From Kalaharituber pfeilii (lineage: Eukaryota > Ascomycota > Pezizomycetes > Pezizales > Pezizaceae): 64,000 nucleotides of DNA. Each line of letters opens with the position of its first letter. Position 1 is the first letter of the stretch. A program made the position numbers and the translations under genes. Of the stretch, positions 10,421 to 22,432 are shown in pieces. Location: contig WHUZ01000005.1 of the NCBI GenBank assembly GCA_015179045.1, positions 1,798,001 to 1,862,000 of the forward strand, written 5' to 3'. The notes under the pieces were generated by a model. The model was given only the letters and a program-made list of their open reading frames with translations, made no database searches and was not told the origin of the DNA.

Positions 10421-13264
10421 ATGCGCTTTTTTGCTCACAAGAGCTCCAGCAATCGCGCCTCCACTCCGTCCCTTTCCCCGCCCTCGTCCGCGCACTCGCC
10501 GCAGACCTTTCAAGTATCTTCTCCCTCCCCGAGCGTCCGCCCCAACCAGGGCGCCCCTCTCGTCCCTGCATCCGCAGGCTTCGCCCCGCCGCCCATCCGG
10601 CAGCACTCTGTGGTCTCGTCGTCCCAGGGACCGACCGTCCAGCTCGTAGGGCCCCGTGCTGGTGCGAATGTGGCCGAAGGCATAGGTATAGGCGTCACCA
10701 CTGTCGACACGTCCTCCTACGGTCGCATCAGACCTCAGTCCGCTGAGCCTGGCGGCCCTGCCCCATCACCGTCCTCTCTGTTCCCCCAACTCCAGTCGCA
10801 GTCCTCGCTGAGAAAACCGCTTGACGGTTCGCTAGGCCCGAACAGCTCGTACCACGACGCCCGCGGGCAGCAAGCTCAGCAGCAGCAGCAGCAAGCCACA
10901 CCCCACCAAACCCCGCAGCAGCGCCTGGGGCCGCCAGACCCAAGTAACGGCAGCAGCGCTAATTCGGGCCCGCCGCAAGGAAGCAGCCAGACATCCAGCA
11001 TCGCTGGGTCGATCGGTAGGCGAATATCTCTGCGCACAGCAAAGTCCGCTGGCTCGCCCCACCTCGCACAGTACTACCACAACTCACCGGAGCCGAACTC
11101 AAGCGAGCATCTTGAGCACTACACTCACTCACCAGGGGCCTCTTCACGCCCCCAGTCTATGCAACCCACCACCACTCCAATCTCCATAGAAGAAGAGCCG
11201 TCAAACCCTTCATACTTACCGCAGAGATCAGGTACAGACGTCGACTCCACCCAATACCAGCTTCACCATCCGCCGCAAAGGCAGGATTCTTTCCGCCACC
11301 ATCAGCCACAGCAGGGCATTCAATCTCAATCCCAACAGCAACCGCAGCAGCAGCTACAGCCGCAGCAGCAATACTACCAGGACCAACGGCGACGTTCTAT
11401 GGAAAACACAAACAATCCTCTCCAGCACGCCCCGCTTACAAGAGAACTCTCCGGCCAATTGCAGGCAATGCAGCCATACGCAAATCAACAACCCGGCTCA
11501 CCTTTACCCCCACCTACCCAGGACAACAGCAGCCGTATCAACAGGGTGGCGGACCCCCTTCATACGATCCCAACAAATTCACGGACCAGCCCATAGGTAG
11601 GATGACCCCACCACTGAACCCGGGTGGACCTCAACAGCAGCAACAGCCGCAGCCGCAGCCGCAGCAACAGAACCAGCCCAGTGGGCAGCAACAACAGGGC
11701 CCTCACAATAATCATGGTGGAGTTAGGACTATGGATATTCAAAAGTTGTGTGAAGATTATGATAGCTTGCGTAGGGCACCTCACTCTCTCTTTGTGAACC
11801 CCTCACTACCCCGCTTTCCATACATGCCTGCTTTGCCACCGTATGCAACATGCAAACCTAATCTTAATTAAGTTTTTCCCGCCCCATATCCATAGCTGCG
11901 AACATGAACTTATGTTAATTTTATTTCCACAAGTGGCGCTATATCGTTGTTCGAGATGTTTGATAATTTTTATAAAGTAGAGGATGGATGAGCTAATCAC
12001 CCTTCGCATTCTTTGAACTACAGAGGCCAAATACCGCAAAGTCAAAAACTTGTACTTTGAACGCGGGAACGAAATTGAACGGCTTCAGAATACGCTCGCG
12101 CATCAACGACTCGCACAGTCACGCACATCCCTTGATGACAGCGAATATGCATCTCGCTTCGAGCGACTTGATGGTGCGATCAAGAATGTCGCATTTGAAA
12201 TTCGTCAGTGCTGGAAAACGATTCCACCGTGGCTTCAGCCAGTTACGAGCCATGGGGCTGAGATAAAGGGAGGCCGCGAGATGACAGTCGTGGGTCGAGC
12301 AAGTATCTCCCGCTGGGTTGTTGACGAGATTCTGGAGATGTTTTTCCATCCGGGTTTAGATCCTAGTTTGAGCGTTCATTTGAAGACAATTGAACAGAAT
12401 ATCCGAAGGAATCACCATGACCCCCAGAGCATTGAGGAGGACGATGCTCTTAGCTCGAAAGTGTGCAATTGGAGGCTAACTACTTTGGATGCACTGCGAC
12501 ATGAGCTGCAAGGCCCGCTTGCGGCAGAGAACAAGGCCCGGCTTACGCAGCACCTTGTGGAAAAGCTAGTTGCAAGCTTACAGATGCACTTGCGCGAGCC
12601 AAGTCCACCGGGCCTGCTGGGCGGTGTGTCGATGATTGTCGATATTGCAATTGGACTAGCTAGCAACTTGCCGCTTGAGAGTCGAGATGTACGGGTGTGG
12701 TATCCGGCACCTGGAGTTTTGTTTGACGGCAAGTTTATGAAGGTAGAAGGCCAATTACCTCCATTGACACCATCGATATCTGAGGGTCAGCAGCAGCAAG
12801 GCGGACAGGGTGGTGAAGGAGGCCAAGGTGGTGACAGATCGCTGATGGAGTTAGATCCGCAGAGCAATAACAATGAGGAGAATGGATCCAAAGACCAGAG
12901 TCTCAAGCACAGTGGTAGTGTGAATGGTCCTGGACAAAGTAGCACGAGTGTGCAGAGCTCAAGTAGCACCAGGAGCGAAAAGATCTCGGGGCCAATGACT
13001 CGGATGGTGAAGCGAGTACAAGAAGCCACAGGCACAGGTAAGAGCGGTCATGGTCAGCAATTGGGACAACAGCAAGGTCCTAACCAAGCTGGAAAAGGTG
13101 GGAGTCAAATCAATTTGGGGCAGCAGCCTTCCCAGGGCCAAGAAGGTCAGCAGAGCGGACCTCAAGGTGGAAATGAAGAGTCGAAGACGGTTCGTATTGC
13201 AGGGTTTATGGCGGTTGAGGTGCGTGGGAGGAGTATCTTGGTTAAGGCACCTGTGTGGTGTTGA
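10421..13264 (+). CDS. Conserved fungal Q-rich protein with C-terminal helical domain; 1-bp frameshift in genome
   Basis: The start MRFFAHKSSSNRASTPS at 10421 is followed by about 350 residues of Ser/Pro/Gln-rich disorder with poly-Q blocks. A 253-bp intron (11771-12023) splits the motif DIQKLCEDYDSL / QAKYRKVKNLYFERG. The C-terminal domain (from 12024) starts with a coiled coil (NEIERLQNTLAHQRLAQSRT) and continues with WKTIPPWLQP, VGRASISRWVVDEILEMFFH and GGVSMIVDIAIGLASNLPLE. I recognise this as a fungal-wide uncharacterised family. A Gln/Gly-rich segment and a short conserved tail end the protein at 13264. The frame changes between about 11500 and 11521, at a run of five Cs (11507-11511). 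One extra C would join the two frames into 863 codons, with the intron phase then consistent. Either a sequencing error or a real mutation explains it. An alternative is an unrecognised intron, for which I see no good signals. Confidence 0.75.
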
Positions 13265-13913
13265 ATGAAGGTGTTATGATTTTTTTTGCTACGAAAAAAA
13301 TTTGCCGCTTGGTTCAATTGAGTAGTTTGCTGAGAGGAGAGGGGGAAGGAGTATTATGGGATGTGCTGATGTATCTCTCTTCGCTCTCCTGCTTATTTAC
13401 TCAACTATCAGCGGTTTTTTATGCTACCACATGGAAAATAGGAAAAAGGGAAGGAGAGCGTATGAGGAAGAATGTGAGGCTGGACTGAGGGGAGCCTGTT
13501 TCGCAGTTGAGGGAGTCACCTCTGTTGCGTTTCCTGTTATATGTTCTGTCACATTATGTTGAAAATGATTTTTTTTTTTTTTTTTTTTAAGCAAATGGTC
13601 TCTCGCTTTATATATATACTATGTGCCAATTTTATCTTGTGTTCCCTTGCTTGGGGGCTTTTTTTCTCTTTTTTTTCTTGGGGGTTAGGTATTGAACTTT
13701 TTTTCTTTTCTTTTCTTTTCTTTTCTTTTCTTTTCTTTTCTTTTCTTTTCTTTTCTTTTCTTTTTTCGGTCTCTCGTTTTTTTAGAACTTTGCTGGTGTG
13801 TGCGAGGAGGAGGATTGGTGATTTTTTTGCATGTGGTTTTTTTTTTTGTGTGTGTGTGTTATTCACGTGATGAAAATGTACAATTTTTCATGGTCTCGTA
13901 CCCAGCATTACGG
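13265..13913. other. 3' flank with T-rich low complexity
   Basis: Downstream of the Q-rich gene. It holds T tracts, a pentanucleotide microsatellite (listed separately) and a TG repeat near 13846-13860. The array of duplicated segments begins at its right edge. No gene seen. Confidence 0.6.
13698..13766 (+). repeat. (TTTTC)n microsatellite
   Basis: About 13 near-perfect copies of TTTTC in a row, ending in a T run. It creates long meaningless open frames on both strands. Confidence 0.95.
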
Positions 13914-15861
13914 TCGTTTTTATTTTATTTTTCTTTTTTTTTTTTTTTTTGTAACTGCGTTTTGATTTGATATATGAAAGAAAATAAGTTGAGTATGTGA
14001 AAAAAAAAAAAAAAGAAAAAAAAAAAAAATCGATGTGTTTGATATTGGGGGGGGGGGCCAATGGAAATGAGAGGGGAAGAGAAAATTGGTTGTGGTGTAC
14101 ATGTGAAATGTTGAGGAATTGATGAGTAAAAATTGAGGTGTTATAACTTTCTCCTCTTATCCCAACTCTGTATAAATGGCAAATAAAACTGTTGTGTAAG
14201 TATGTAACATCAATACGGCTGATGGTAAGAAATAATCATGTGAGAAATGAAGAAAGAAAAAAATTTTGTTTTATTTCTGATGGTTAACCGCAATCCGTGT
14301 ACTGGGGATAAGGAAACGCACAACGAGGGGAAAAAAAAAAAAATAAAAATAAAAATAAAGAATAATAAAATAGAAAAGATGGTAATATTATTTTTGCCTT
14401 GTCTCTATTATTAAGTACAGCATTCTAGTTTCCGGCTCCCTTTCGCACCTTATGCATTGAGGCCTTTCCTCTAGGACGAGGCAATGAAATCCACGTACAG
14501 ACCTTGCTGTGAGCCTTTTTGAACCTTTGGAAAAAAAAAACCATATGCGGTCTAGTGACCGGGATTTACATAGCCTGTGTTAGAATATTCACAAGATTTG
14601 TAATGGCCTGAGCATTCCGGGGCCCGAGCAGCTGGATATTGATGCTGTTGTTATCTTTTTTTTTGGGGGGGGGGGTTTCGTAGTAGCAAATACTGACTGT
14701 TCTATGAAATCCTTGTACCTGAACCCAACCCAAGGCCTATCATTTTGAATTTTTTTTTTTTTTTATATAAAATTCCACATCGTACCACGTACCCTCGTTT
14801 TCCCAACGCAAACAAGCTCAACACGCAATATCCAACACCATTAGGTTATGATACAAGCCGGAAAACATGCACCTAGATACCATTACCGACATGCGACTCT
14901 CAAGATACCGCCGAGCCGGTATCCAGAAAAAGCCTTTCTTTGTTTTCGAGCATTACGTTCAGGTTTTGTGAACAGTTACTTACTGCGCAAGGGCTATGGT
15001 GGGGTAGATGTGTGTGTGGGGGGATGAAAAGGGATTGAAAGAACGGAATTATTATATTGAGGAGTGAGGGGATGTATGATATGTCAGTAGGAGTTGGCAA
15101 AGCCAGTGCTATGCGGGTAACTGTATGCCCAGTGCCGTTACCCTGAACCTACTAACCTTAGCAATATTACCCCGTTTGAGTCTACGACTGTCCTCTCTCC
15201 TTATGACAGCAGGACTTCTATTCTATATGCCGTCGCCCCATGTCTTGTTCCTTCAATCCTTTTTGAGCCCCTTTGCGCGCCTTTGCACCCCCTTATATCA
15301 AGGCACTATATACTTCAGCCAGACTATTCATAATCCCTTCTTCCGCATACACTATATATGGATTATTGAATACTCACGTGTGCATGTACAGATTGTATAT
15401 AATCGGCCTCTGCTTACTTTGCTACTGAGTACTTCTCATCTACCTATTTAGCTCTGCACCTCCACTATTAACAGCTTTAACCGAGCCAGGCTCTGTGGGA
15501 ATGTGGTGCAGATTCTAGCTATAAAATGAAGAAAAGGTCCACTTGAATGTGAAAAAAAAAAAAAAAAATGATACTACATCCTATATGATCGAAAAACCAT
15601 ATGACCCCCCCCTACCCACCTCGGCCATCTGGCAATTGAAAAAAACCAGAGCGAGTACTCTCTCCAGTGAATTGTAAATAATCATACTGGGTTATTCGCG
15701 TATACATGAATCATGAGAAATGGAACAACTATGCAGAATGAAAGTATGAATATTTGAATAAATGAATAAACTCTGAAAACAAATATATAATAGCACCATA
15801 ACAAAAAAAACCCGTGGAAAATCTTTCCTAATCCATAGTGATTATCTGATACTCTACTTCG
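13914..15861. other. Left flank of copy A (3' side of receptor gene), non-coding
   Basis: Homologous to 24652-26636 and, in part, 31123-32543. Rich in homopolymers (A, T, G and C runs) that differ in length between copies. Open frames here (for example 15125-15451) change frame from copy to copy because of indels, so I regard the flank as non-coding. It includes the probable 3' UTR of the receptor gene next to 15862. Confidence 0.6.
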
Positions 15862-18800
15862 TTACTTCAGAGCAGCCTGACATCTTTCCACACCCTCCAT
15901 ACTCAAAACAGTATCTGGATGATCGGCGCCCAGTGCCTTTTCACGTCCTGCTACTGCCCGCTGAAATAGCTCCAGTGCCTGGCTATATTCTCTTTGATGT
16001 TCATATAATATTGCTATGTTGTGGACAGTACGAAGGGTGCTTGGATGGTCAGCACCCAGTGCCTTTTCATACCCTGCTAATGCTCGCTGAAATAGCTCCA
16101 GTGCCTGGCTATATTTCCCTTGATTGTCATATACTACTGCCATGTTGTTGACAGTATTAAGGGTGCTTGGATGGTCAGCACCCAGTGCCTTTTCTTTTCC
16201 TGCTAATGCTCGCTGATATAGCTCCAGTGCCTGGCTATATTTCCCTTGATTGTCATATATAAATGCCATATTGTTGACAGTACCAAGGGTGTTTGGATGG
16301 TCAGTACCCAGTGCCTTTTCACGTCCTGCTAATGCTCGCTGATATAGCTCCAGTGCCTGGCTATATTCCCCTTGATTGTAATATATCAATGCTATATTGT
16401 GGACAGTTGCAAGGGTGCTTGGATGGTCGGTCCCCAGTGCCTTTTCATACCCTGCTAATGCTCGCTGATATAGCTCCAGTGCCTGGCTATATTTCCCTTG
16501 ATTGTAATATATCAATGCTATGTTGTTGACAATATAAAGGGTGCTTGGATGATCAGTGCCCAGTGCCTTTTCATGCCCTGCTAATGCTCGCTGATATAGC
16601 TCCAGTGCCTGATTATATTTCCCTTGGCTATCATATACTCTTGCCATATTGTGAACGCGGCTCATGGTTATCAAATGGTTTGTGCCCAGTGACTTCTCTG
16701 TCACAGCCAATACAGTCTTACATATTTCTTCTGCCTTTCCATAACGACCGTGGGCTTTGTAAACCCCATAGAGGGTATCTAAGGCTGCTAGTGACTCCTC
16801 CTCTTCCAATGGTAAATACTTCATTTGCCTTTCTACAGCAAAAAGATGTGGCAAGTTTCGCCGCTCAAAGATCCAGTCGTTGACCTCACGTTCTCTGCCT
16901 TCGGGAACAGCAATTCCAGATGTAACCATAAAAAAAGCTTCAATAGCTTTTTTTTGATATTCGTCAGGCTCCATCTCTAGTTTCCATAGAATACAAAGGT
17001 GAACTAGCGGGTGGATATTGAAACTATCATATTTCTCAGTTCGCGTAGCGATCGAGTATGAGAATAGCAGGTGGATTGAGTCTGCTAGGCTGGTATCTAT
17101 AGCGATATATAAGTACAAATTTTACATTTTGTAATAATATTAGTCAAGTAGGAAAAAATGATTGTCTACCATTTATTGCTAATTTCATTCCTCGCCTCAA
17201 AAACTCCTCGCATATGTCATTATTGTCAAGAAACGCACATAATGATAACAGCTCTGTAGCTTTCGGATTTTGGTTCTTGATTGCATTAAATGACAACTCC
17301 CATGTAGCAAAGACAGATCTATCATCCTTTCCTACTTTCCATTTCCTGCTCAAAAGGCGATTGGCATTTATCTCATACTCTCTGAGATAATAACTGAATA
17401 AACATTGCTGAATGTTGATATATGCTCCAGCTTGAGCTATAGCAAGGGGAAGGTATCCAAGATTTTCAACAATTGCTGCTGCTGCTGCTTCCTCAAATTT
17501 GCACTCTACACTTGAATTAATTAGTGCGCTATGTTAAGGATAATATTCACTTACCCTCAGGAATGAGCCTTCCCAAATCTAGTCTTGCACTGGTCAAAAG
17601 CAACTTTTCCGCTTCATTATTCTGCATTTGATGTACCTCTAAGCCCCTTCGGCCCTGTGTACTCCCACATCTCCTGCTAGTAATAATAATAGTCCCAAAG
17701 TCACATGATGGAATGTAATCATTTATGTCGAAAGATTCCAGGTCATCCAGATTGTCGAACACAAGTAGCCATTTGTTGTTCTGTTTGGCAGTTAACCATT
17801 TCTTCACAGCTTTAATAACATGTTGCTCTTCTTCTGGTTTTTCTGTGCTAAAAAGTCCCACCGAGCCGAGCTTGCCTGCCATACCAAGGAGACTGCCAAT
17901 ATGTTTGTAATCCGGCTCATCGAAGAGTGTGGCATGATACTCAATTAACTGCTCCATAATTTGAATAAAACTAGTTTTTGTTGTCTGCTCGCTAGATGCA
18001 TTGATCCAAAACACCGAGGAGTAGTCTTTGTGATGGCGATAAACATACTCCAATGCAATCTGTGTCTTCCCCATACCCCCCATACCATAAAGCACTACTT
18101 GAGTAATATCCATTGCAGCCTTGCCTTCATCTATCTCATCTGCTAGCTGCTCAAGAAGGCATTCTCTTCCAACAAAATCAGGATTCCGCCGAACATTAGA
18201 AATGTTGAATGGAATATTGAAAGATAAACTAAGCGGTGTCTTGGGCATACTGATGGGAGTGGGATCAGGTGGTAGTACATTGAAGAGGCCGTCTATGTAC
18301 TCCTTCAGCTGGCCTACCAGTTCATTACAATTTGCCTTGTCCATGCCAGCCCAACGCAGCTTGTGATAGATAGACAGAGACTGCTGTACTTTCTGTGCAG
18401 CATTACTCAGAGAGGCAATCTCTTCTTGTAGGCCTGGAAGCAATTGCATGCTGGTGAGGGTCTTTGGGTTTTTCAAAAGAGAGAGGTCACTATGGCTCAG
18501 AGTAGGCATCGAAGGCTGAGGACTAGGGCTTGTAGCCTGACTAGCATTTGCTGGATTCGGAGATTTGGAACGAGACCTAGAGAATGGATTGCTGATCCTA
18601 ATGCTATCACGTATACTTTTCCTGTTGCTTGTTTTAGGTTCGATTTGATATTTTGATTGCAACTCCATGATCTTGGTAAACACATAAATGATCCTCGCTA
18701 GGCCAGCTGCTGCATATCTATAACGCTCATCATTAGGATCAAGTTGCTTGCTGGAGGTGTTGCCGGTGTCCAGTCCCCAAGCTTGCTCCCACCGCTTCAG

Positions 18801-18962
18801 CCGAAGCCCTTCTGTCTGGAGGTTGTGCAGTATGGAGCCATGTGTGTAGCCAACTTCTTTCACTTCAGAATAAATGTTGGCACAATCTCGAGCGACTTGG
18901 GCCAGTTGTAGCGTCAGTCCGGCAAGTCCAGCCAGTCCGGCAGCAGAGGCTGCTAATTCCAT
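15862..18962 (-). CDS. NOD-like receptor, HeLo / NB-ARC / TPR (copy A, intact)
   Basis: Three exons are predicted: 18962-17555, 17505-17170 and 17096-15862. The introns are 49 and 73 bp and the phases agree, giving 992 aa. Residues 1-230 form a HeLo domain like the HET-s N-terminus (MELAASAAGLAGLAG start, LQTEGLRLKRWEQAWGL, then a helix before LRWAGMDKAN...LKEYIDGLF), interrupted by a Ser/Pro loop. NB-ARC follows: P-loop GMGGMGKT at about 293-300, Walker B LLVFDNLDD at about 400-408, then GTIIITSRR. Exon 2 supplies the winged-helix side (ATWELSFNAI...LLSLCAFLDNNDI). Exon 3 has a helical linker, then TPRs from about 677: degenerate first units, six near-identical 42-residue units, and a 23-residue cap. 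In fungi such receptors act in non-self recognition and regulated cell death: HeLo disrupts membranes, NB-ARC oligomerises, and the repeats bind the trigger. The trigger here is unknown. A 5' UTR intron is possible (conserved ...TTTTAG acceptor near 19008). Confidence 0.88.
15934..16689 (-). repeat. TPR-coding tandem repeat, copy A (6 x 126 bp)
   Basis: Six units of exactly 126 bp (42 codons), each centred on YSQALELYQRALAG. The C-terminal cap occupies 15862-15933. The last five units are almost the same as the last five of copy C. The first unit (SRVHNMARVYDSQGKYNQ) resembles the first unit of copy B instead. Confidence 0.93.
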
Positions 18963-18999
18963 GTTGTAGAGGAGGTTAAATGTTGTAGAGGAGGTTAAA
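18962..18999 (-). repeat. 19-bp tandem duplication at the receptor A start
   Basis: TGTTGTAGAGGAGGTTAAA occurs twice (18962-18980 and 18981-18999), next to the start codon. Copies B and C have a single copy. It lengthens the 5' leader without changing the coding frame. Confidence 0.9.
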
Positions 19000-20569
19000 C
19001 AAGCTAAAAAGTTACACCTGATGGTCAGTCTCGCAATGGTTGAGGAGAAATCAGAGTTTGTTACCTGATCTGTCAGAATTGAAAGCAGCTCTTATCGCGA
19101 GCTCAAGCAGGTCGGTGGCTTGTCTGAAGCTTTCTACTACCACTTGAAATTGGATACTTGGGATTTTCACCGTACGCTTGGAGGCTGTAAACGGATATCG
19201 CGACAGCAAACTCTTGGATGGAATATGTGAGGGAAACGTTAAACCACTGCCCATGAGCTTGCAGATTTCCTCGTGCGGGGAGGGCTATGGCGGGCCAGCT
19301 GCTCTGCAGAATAATTAAAAAATAAACAAGCCCTACCTGTGGAGGCTGTGCGGAGGGGTAAGACACCCGCAAGTGGCAACACCCAGTGCGCCTCTGGGTA
19401 TTATACGAGAAACGACCCACAAGCACCATACGTGGAGAGCCTATGCTATAGTCGCCTTTGGCCTGACCCGTCATGATTGACTGAGCTTCAGGTGATCGTG
19501 CCCCACGCAGCGCCCCAGCACCATCCTGGCGTCCGCGCCTTGCCGCAGAGCCTCCTACTGATAGCTGAGGAGCCTATACAGACATCGTGGAGCTTTCATT
19601 GTAGAGAACTTTATGAGTTGAAACCTGCTGAAAGATCCATGAGTATTGTATCTGACTTACGCCCCAGTCGCCGTATGGGTAATGATGAGGTTCACCTCAA
19701 GTACACCTTGGCACCCTTTCGATTGCAGTGTACGTGACGAACCTGGCGACAGTACTTTTTTTCCGCTGATGATGCTGTTGTATCGGTTAACTGTTGGTGA
19801 ATTAGGCCGACCCATTGGCCAATCATATCCATTGGTGTATCCGTTAGAATAGGGTGTGGTGTGGTGTGGTATGGTGTAGTATAGTATAGTATAGTGTAGC
19901 ATTGTATGTCAATTACGATAAAATATGATTTTATAGCAGGAAGCATTTGAATACTAAATGGAGTTGAGAGTAGGCAGTTAGTTTACAGATTAAAGGGAGT
20001 AATAGTTCACTGTAAATTTGTATGGGCGGTGATCATCGGACTTGCCCACCCTAGCTAGTCTTCCAATGTTTCCTCTTTAGGCAACGTCAGTTCGACGATA
20101 CGCATATTAGCTGGACGTAGCTAACCTTCTGACTCTTCTTCACTCTCGGTACGAGTGCACACAAGATAAGAACTTGACTGAAGAACTTGTGAGCAGGGTA
20201 AACGGGTCAACAATTTCCACCAAATCGAGTAAAAATGCCCAAGACTGCTTCAGAAGATCATAAAAAGGAATTGTCATCACTAGTCGAGTGTTTCAAAGGT
20301 GTATTCAGTGCAAATGGCGAGAGGGGCCTGAAGAAAGGGGAAAAAGTGATGATATCATTTGCCTATTAGGATGGCTGCAAGCAAAGATCTATTTGTGCCT
20401 ACTTGCAACATATCATATTCTTACCTTACGAAGGTTAGCGGAAGTGACCTCGGAGACTCCTGAAGAAACAATGCACAAACATATTTCCTGCATCTCCATG
20501 AGGCTCTCGACGAGTTTATGTCCTGGGTATTTCCTGTGCTTTCTTTTCGTTTCTTGCCTTGCTCAGCTA
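19000..20569. other. Right flank of copy A, first part (receptor promoter side)
   Basis: Shared with 30626-31113 (B, partly) and 35800-37350 (C). Holds the receptor promoter. A non-ATG frame of 86 codons (19477-19737) is kept in A and C with a few replacements, but it has no recognisable motif. GTGTG/TATAG microsatellites lie near 19853-19905. A frame starting MPKTASEDHKKELSSLVECF at 20234 stops after 44 codons, and its ATG is ATA in copy C. It may be a dead gene fragment, family unknown to me. Confidence 0.4.
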
Positions 20570-22432
20570 ACGTGCCCGAAGTAGTAACGATCTGCCCCCC
20601 TGTAACGATCCATTCTCTTGGCACTCCTCGTCATACATTCCTCGCTGTACTGCGTATTTTGGATATATTGCAATTATAGAAATTGCTTAACATTATACTA
20701 ATTTGACATCGCTGAATCAGAATTTGCTATCATAATGAGGAAAAAATCAAAATTCCATTATTTACAACCAAATTCATCATTATTCACCTAATCTGAGCCC
20801 TCCCTGTATATAGCATAGCTCAACATTCTCGAAATCAGAAAAATAATATAGAAAACTAGTAATTCTCATCCATCTAGGGCTGGCCTTTTTATTAAAAGTC
20901 AACAATTGCATATACAGATCATGTGGGATGCAGTGCACCTTCAATTGTATGGAAGTAGTTTATGTTTCTGAGCTAATCTCTATACCTTGATCTGACCTTC
21001 AGTGTTCCTAGACTCCTCAAGTGATTCAGGAATACCGGGACTTGAAGTAGTAGTAGTTGAAGCACTAGGGGTGATAATAGTAACTCCTTCTGAGGTGCTA
21101 GGTATGACAGAAGAGACCTGTGGCTCAAATCTGCTGTTGGAACCTTCTTCTAGTCACCCCCCCTTCTAGTATTCAGACCCTCCTATCTCATGAACTAAAG
21201 ATCTTCCCAGCCCCAGCCTTGTATGTGAGTTCCTCCATGGTGTCTTTTTGTAGCTTGCTCAGCTGCAGTCATTTTTCTCTATTTTCGTTCTTCTTTTACC
21301 TTGCTTTCCCTCTGTTATGGGTCACCTCCGGTAGCCGATAGAGCATATATGCGACGTATGCGAAATACGACAGCAAATATATAGGATGCAGGTGCGTATT
21401 GCTAAATGAGCTATGCAGAGGACTAGTAAACGTTACTAGTCAAGTGTTTTTTCACATCTAGTAGGATGCGGTTCTCTGCGCCCAAGACGCCCAAGACGTT
21501 ATATTCACTCACTTCCTCCTATGCCGCCTCGAGCTGAAGTTAAAGCAATACTGGAAATAGAAGGAAAAAAATAGTAGGAGATGTCGAAAAGGAAAACAGA
21601 GAGCACCAGCGAAGGTCAGAAAGGAGGAAGCGAAACTCCAGAAGGTGTGAAAATAGTTTAGGATAAGAAAGAAGCCGCTGATATGCAAAGTAGTTAGCAG
21701 CGATGGAGCGAGAAAGTAAGGCAAAAGAGGAACGAAAACAGAGAGAGATGGCTGCAGCTGAGCAAGCTACAAAAAGACACCATGGAGGAACTCACATACA
21801 AGGCTGGGGCTGGGAAAGATCTTTAGTTCATGAGATAGGAGGGTCTGAATACTAGAAGGGGGGGTGACTAGAAGAAGGTTCCAACAGCAGATTTGAGCCA
21901 CAGGTCTCTTCTGTCATACCTAGCACCTCAGAAGGAGTTACTATTACCACCCCTAGTGCTTCAACTACTACTACTTCAAGTCCCGGTATTCCTGAATCAC
22001 TTGAGGAGTCTAGGAACACTGAAGGTCAGATCAAGGTATAGAGATTAGCTCAGAAACATAAACTACTTCCATACAATTGAAGGTGTACTGCATCCCACAT
22101 GATCTATATATGCAATTGTTGACTTTTAATAAACAGACCAGCTCTAGATGGATGAGAATTACTAGTTTTCTATATTATTTTCCTGATTTCGAGGATGTTG
22201 AGATATGCTATATACAGGGAGGACTCAAATTAGGTGAATAATGATGAATTTAGTTGTAAATATTGGAATTTTGATTTTTTCCTCATTATGATAGCAAATT
22301 CTGATTCAGCGATGTCAAATTAGTATAATGTTAAGCAATTTCTATAGTTGCAATATATTCAAATAAAAGTAGTAGAGTGAGGAATGCATGACGAGGAGTG
22401 CCCAGAGAGTGGATCGTTACAGGGGGGCACGC
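20570..22432. mobile_element. 1.86-kb insertion with about 0.7-kb terminal inverted repeats (non-autonomous DNA element)
   Basis: Copy C has the uninterrupted sequence CTCAGCTACAATTTCG (about 37346-37361). Copy A has an insertion after CAGCTA and resumes with TATAATTTCG. The insertion is therefore flanked by TA on both sides, as expected of a TA-target transposon, with one C-to-T change beside it. Both ends start (A/G)CGTGCCC and share CCCCCCTGTAACGATCC. The inverted repeats continue with high identity through about 20570-21310 and 21705-22432. They include the shared block GTGCTAGGTATGACAGAAGA. The central 400 bp has no recognisable transposase, so the element is non-autonomous or a foldback type. 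The left end carries an extra short internal duplication (GTAACGATC twice). Confidence 0.85.

Noticed and set aside
13541..13970. Phe/Lys-rich open frames on both strands
   Set aside because: They translate the (TTTTC)n microsatellite and T runs.
15933..16883. Plus-strand frames repeating MPFHVLLMLADIAPVPGYIS-like units
   Set aside because: Antisense shadow of the TPR repeats; the same appears in copies B and C.
19051..19254. Extra upstream exon for the receptor (frame ending FNSDRS before a GT donor)
   Set aside because: Splicing it to the gene does not keep the phase, and copy B has a 2-bp deletion in it; more likely 5' UTR.
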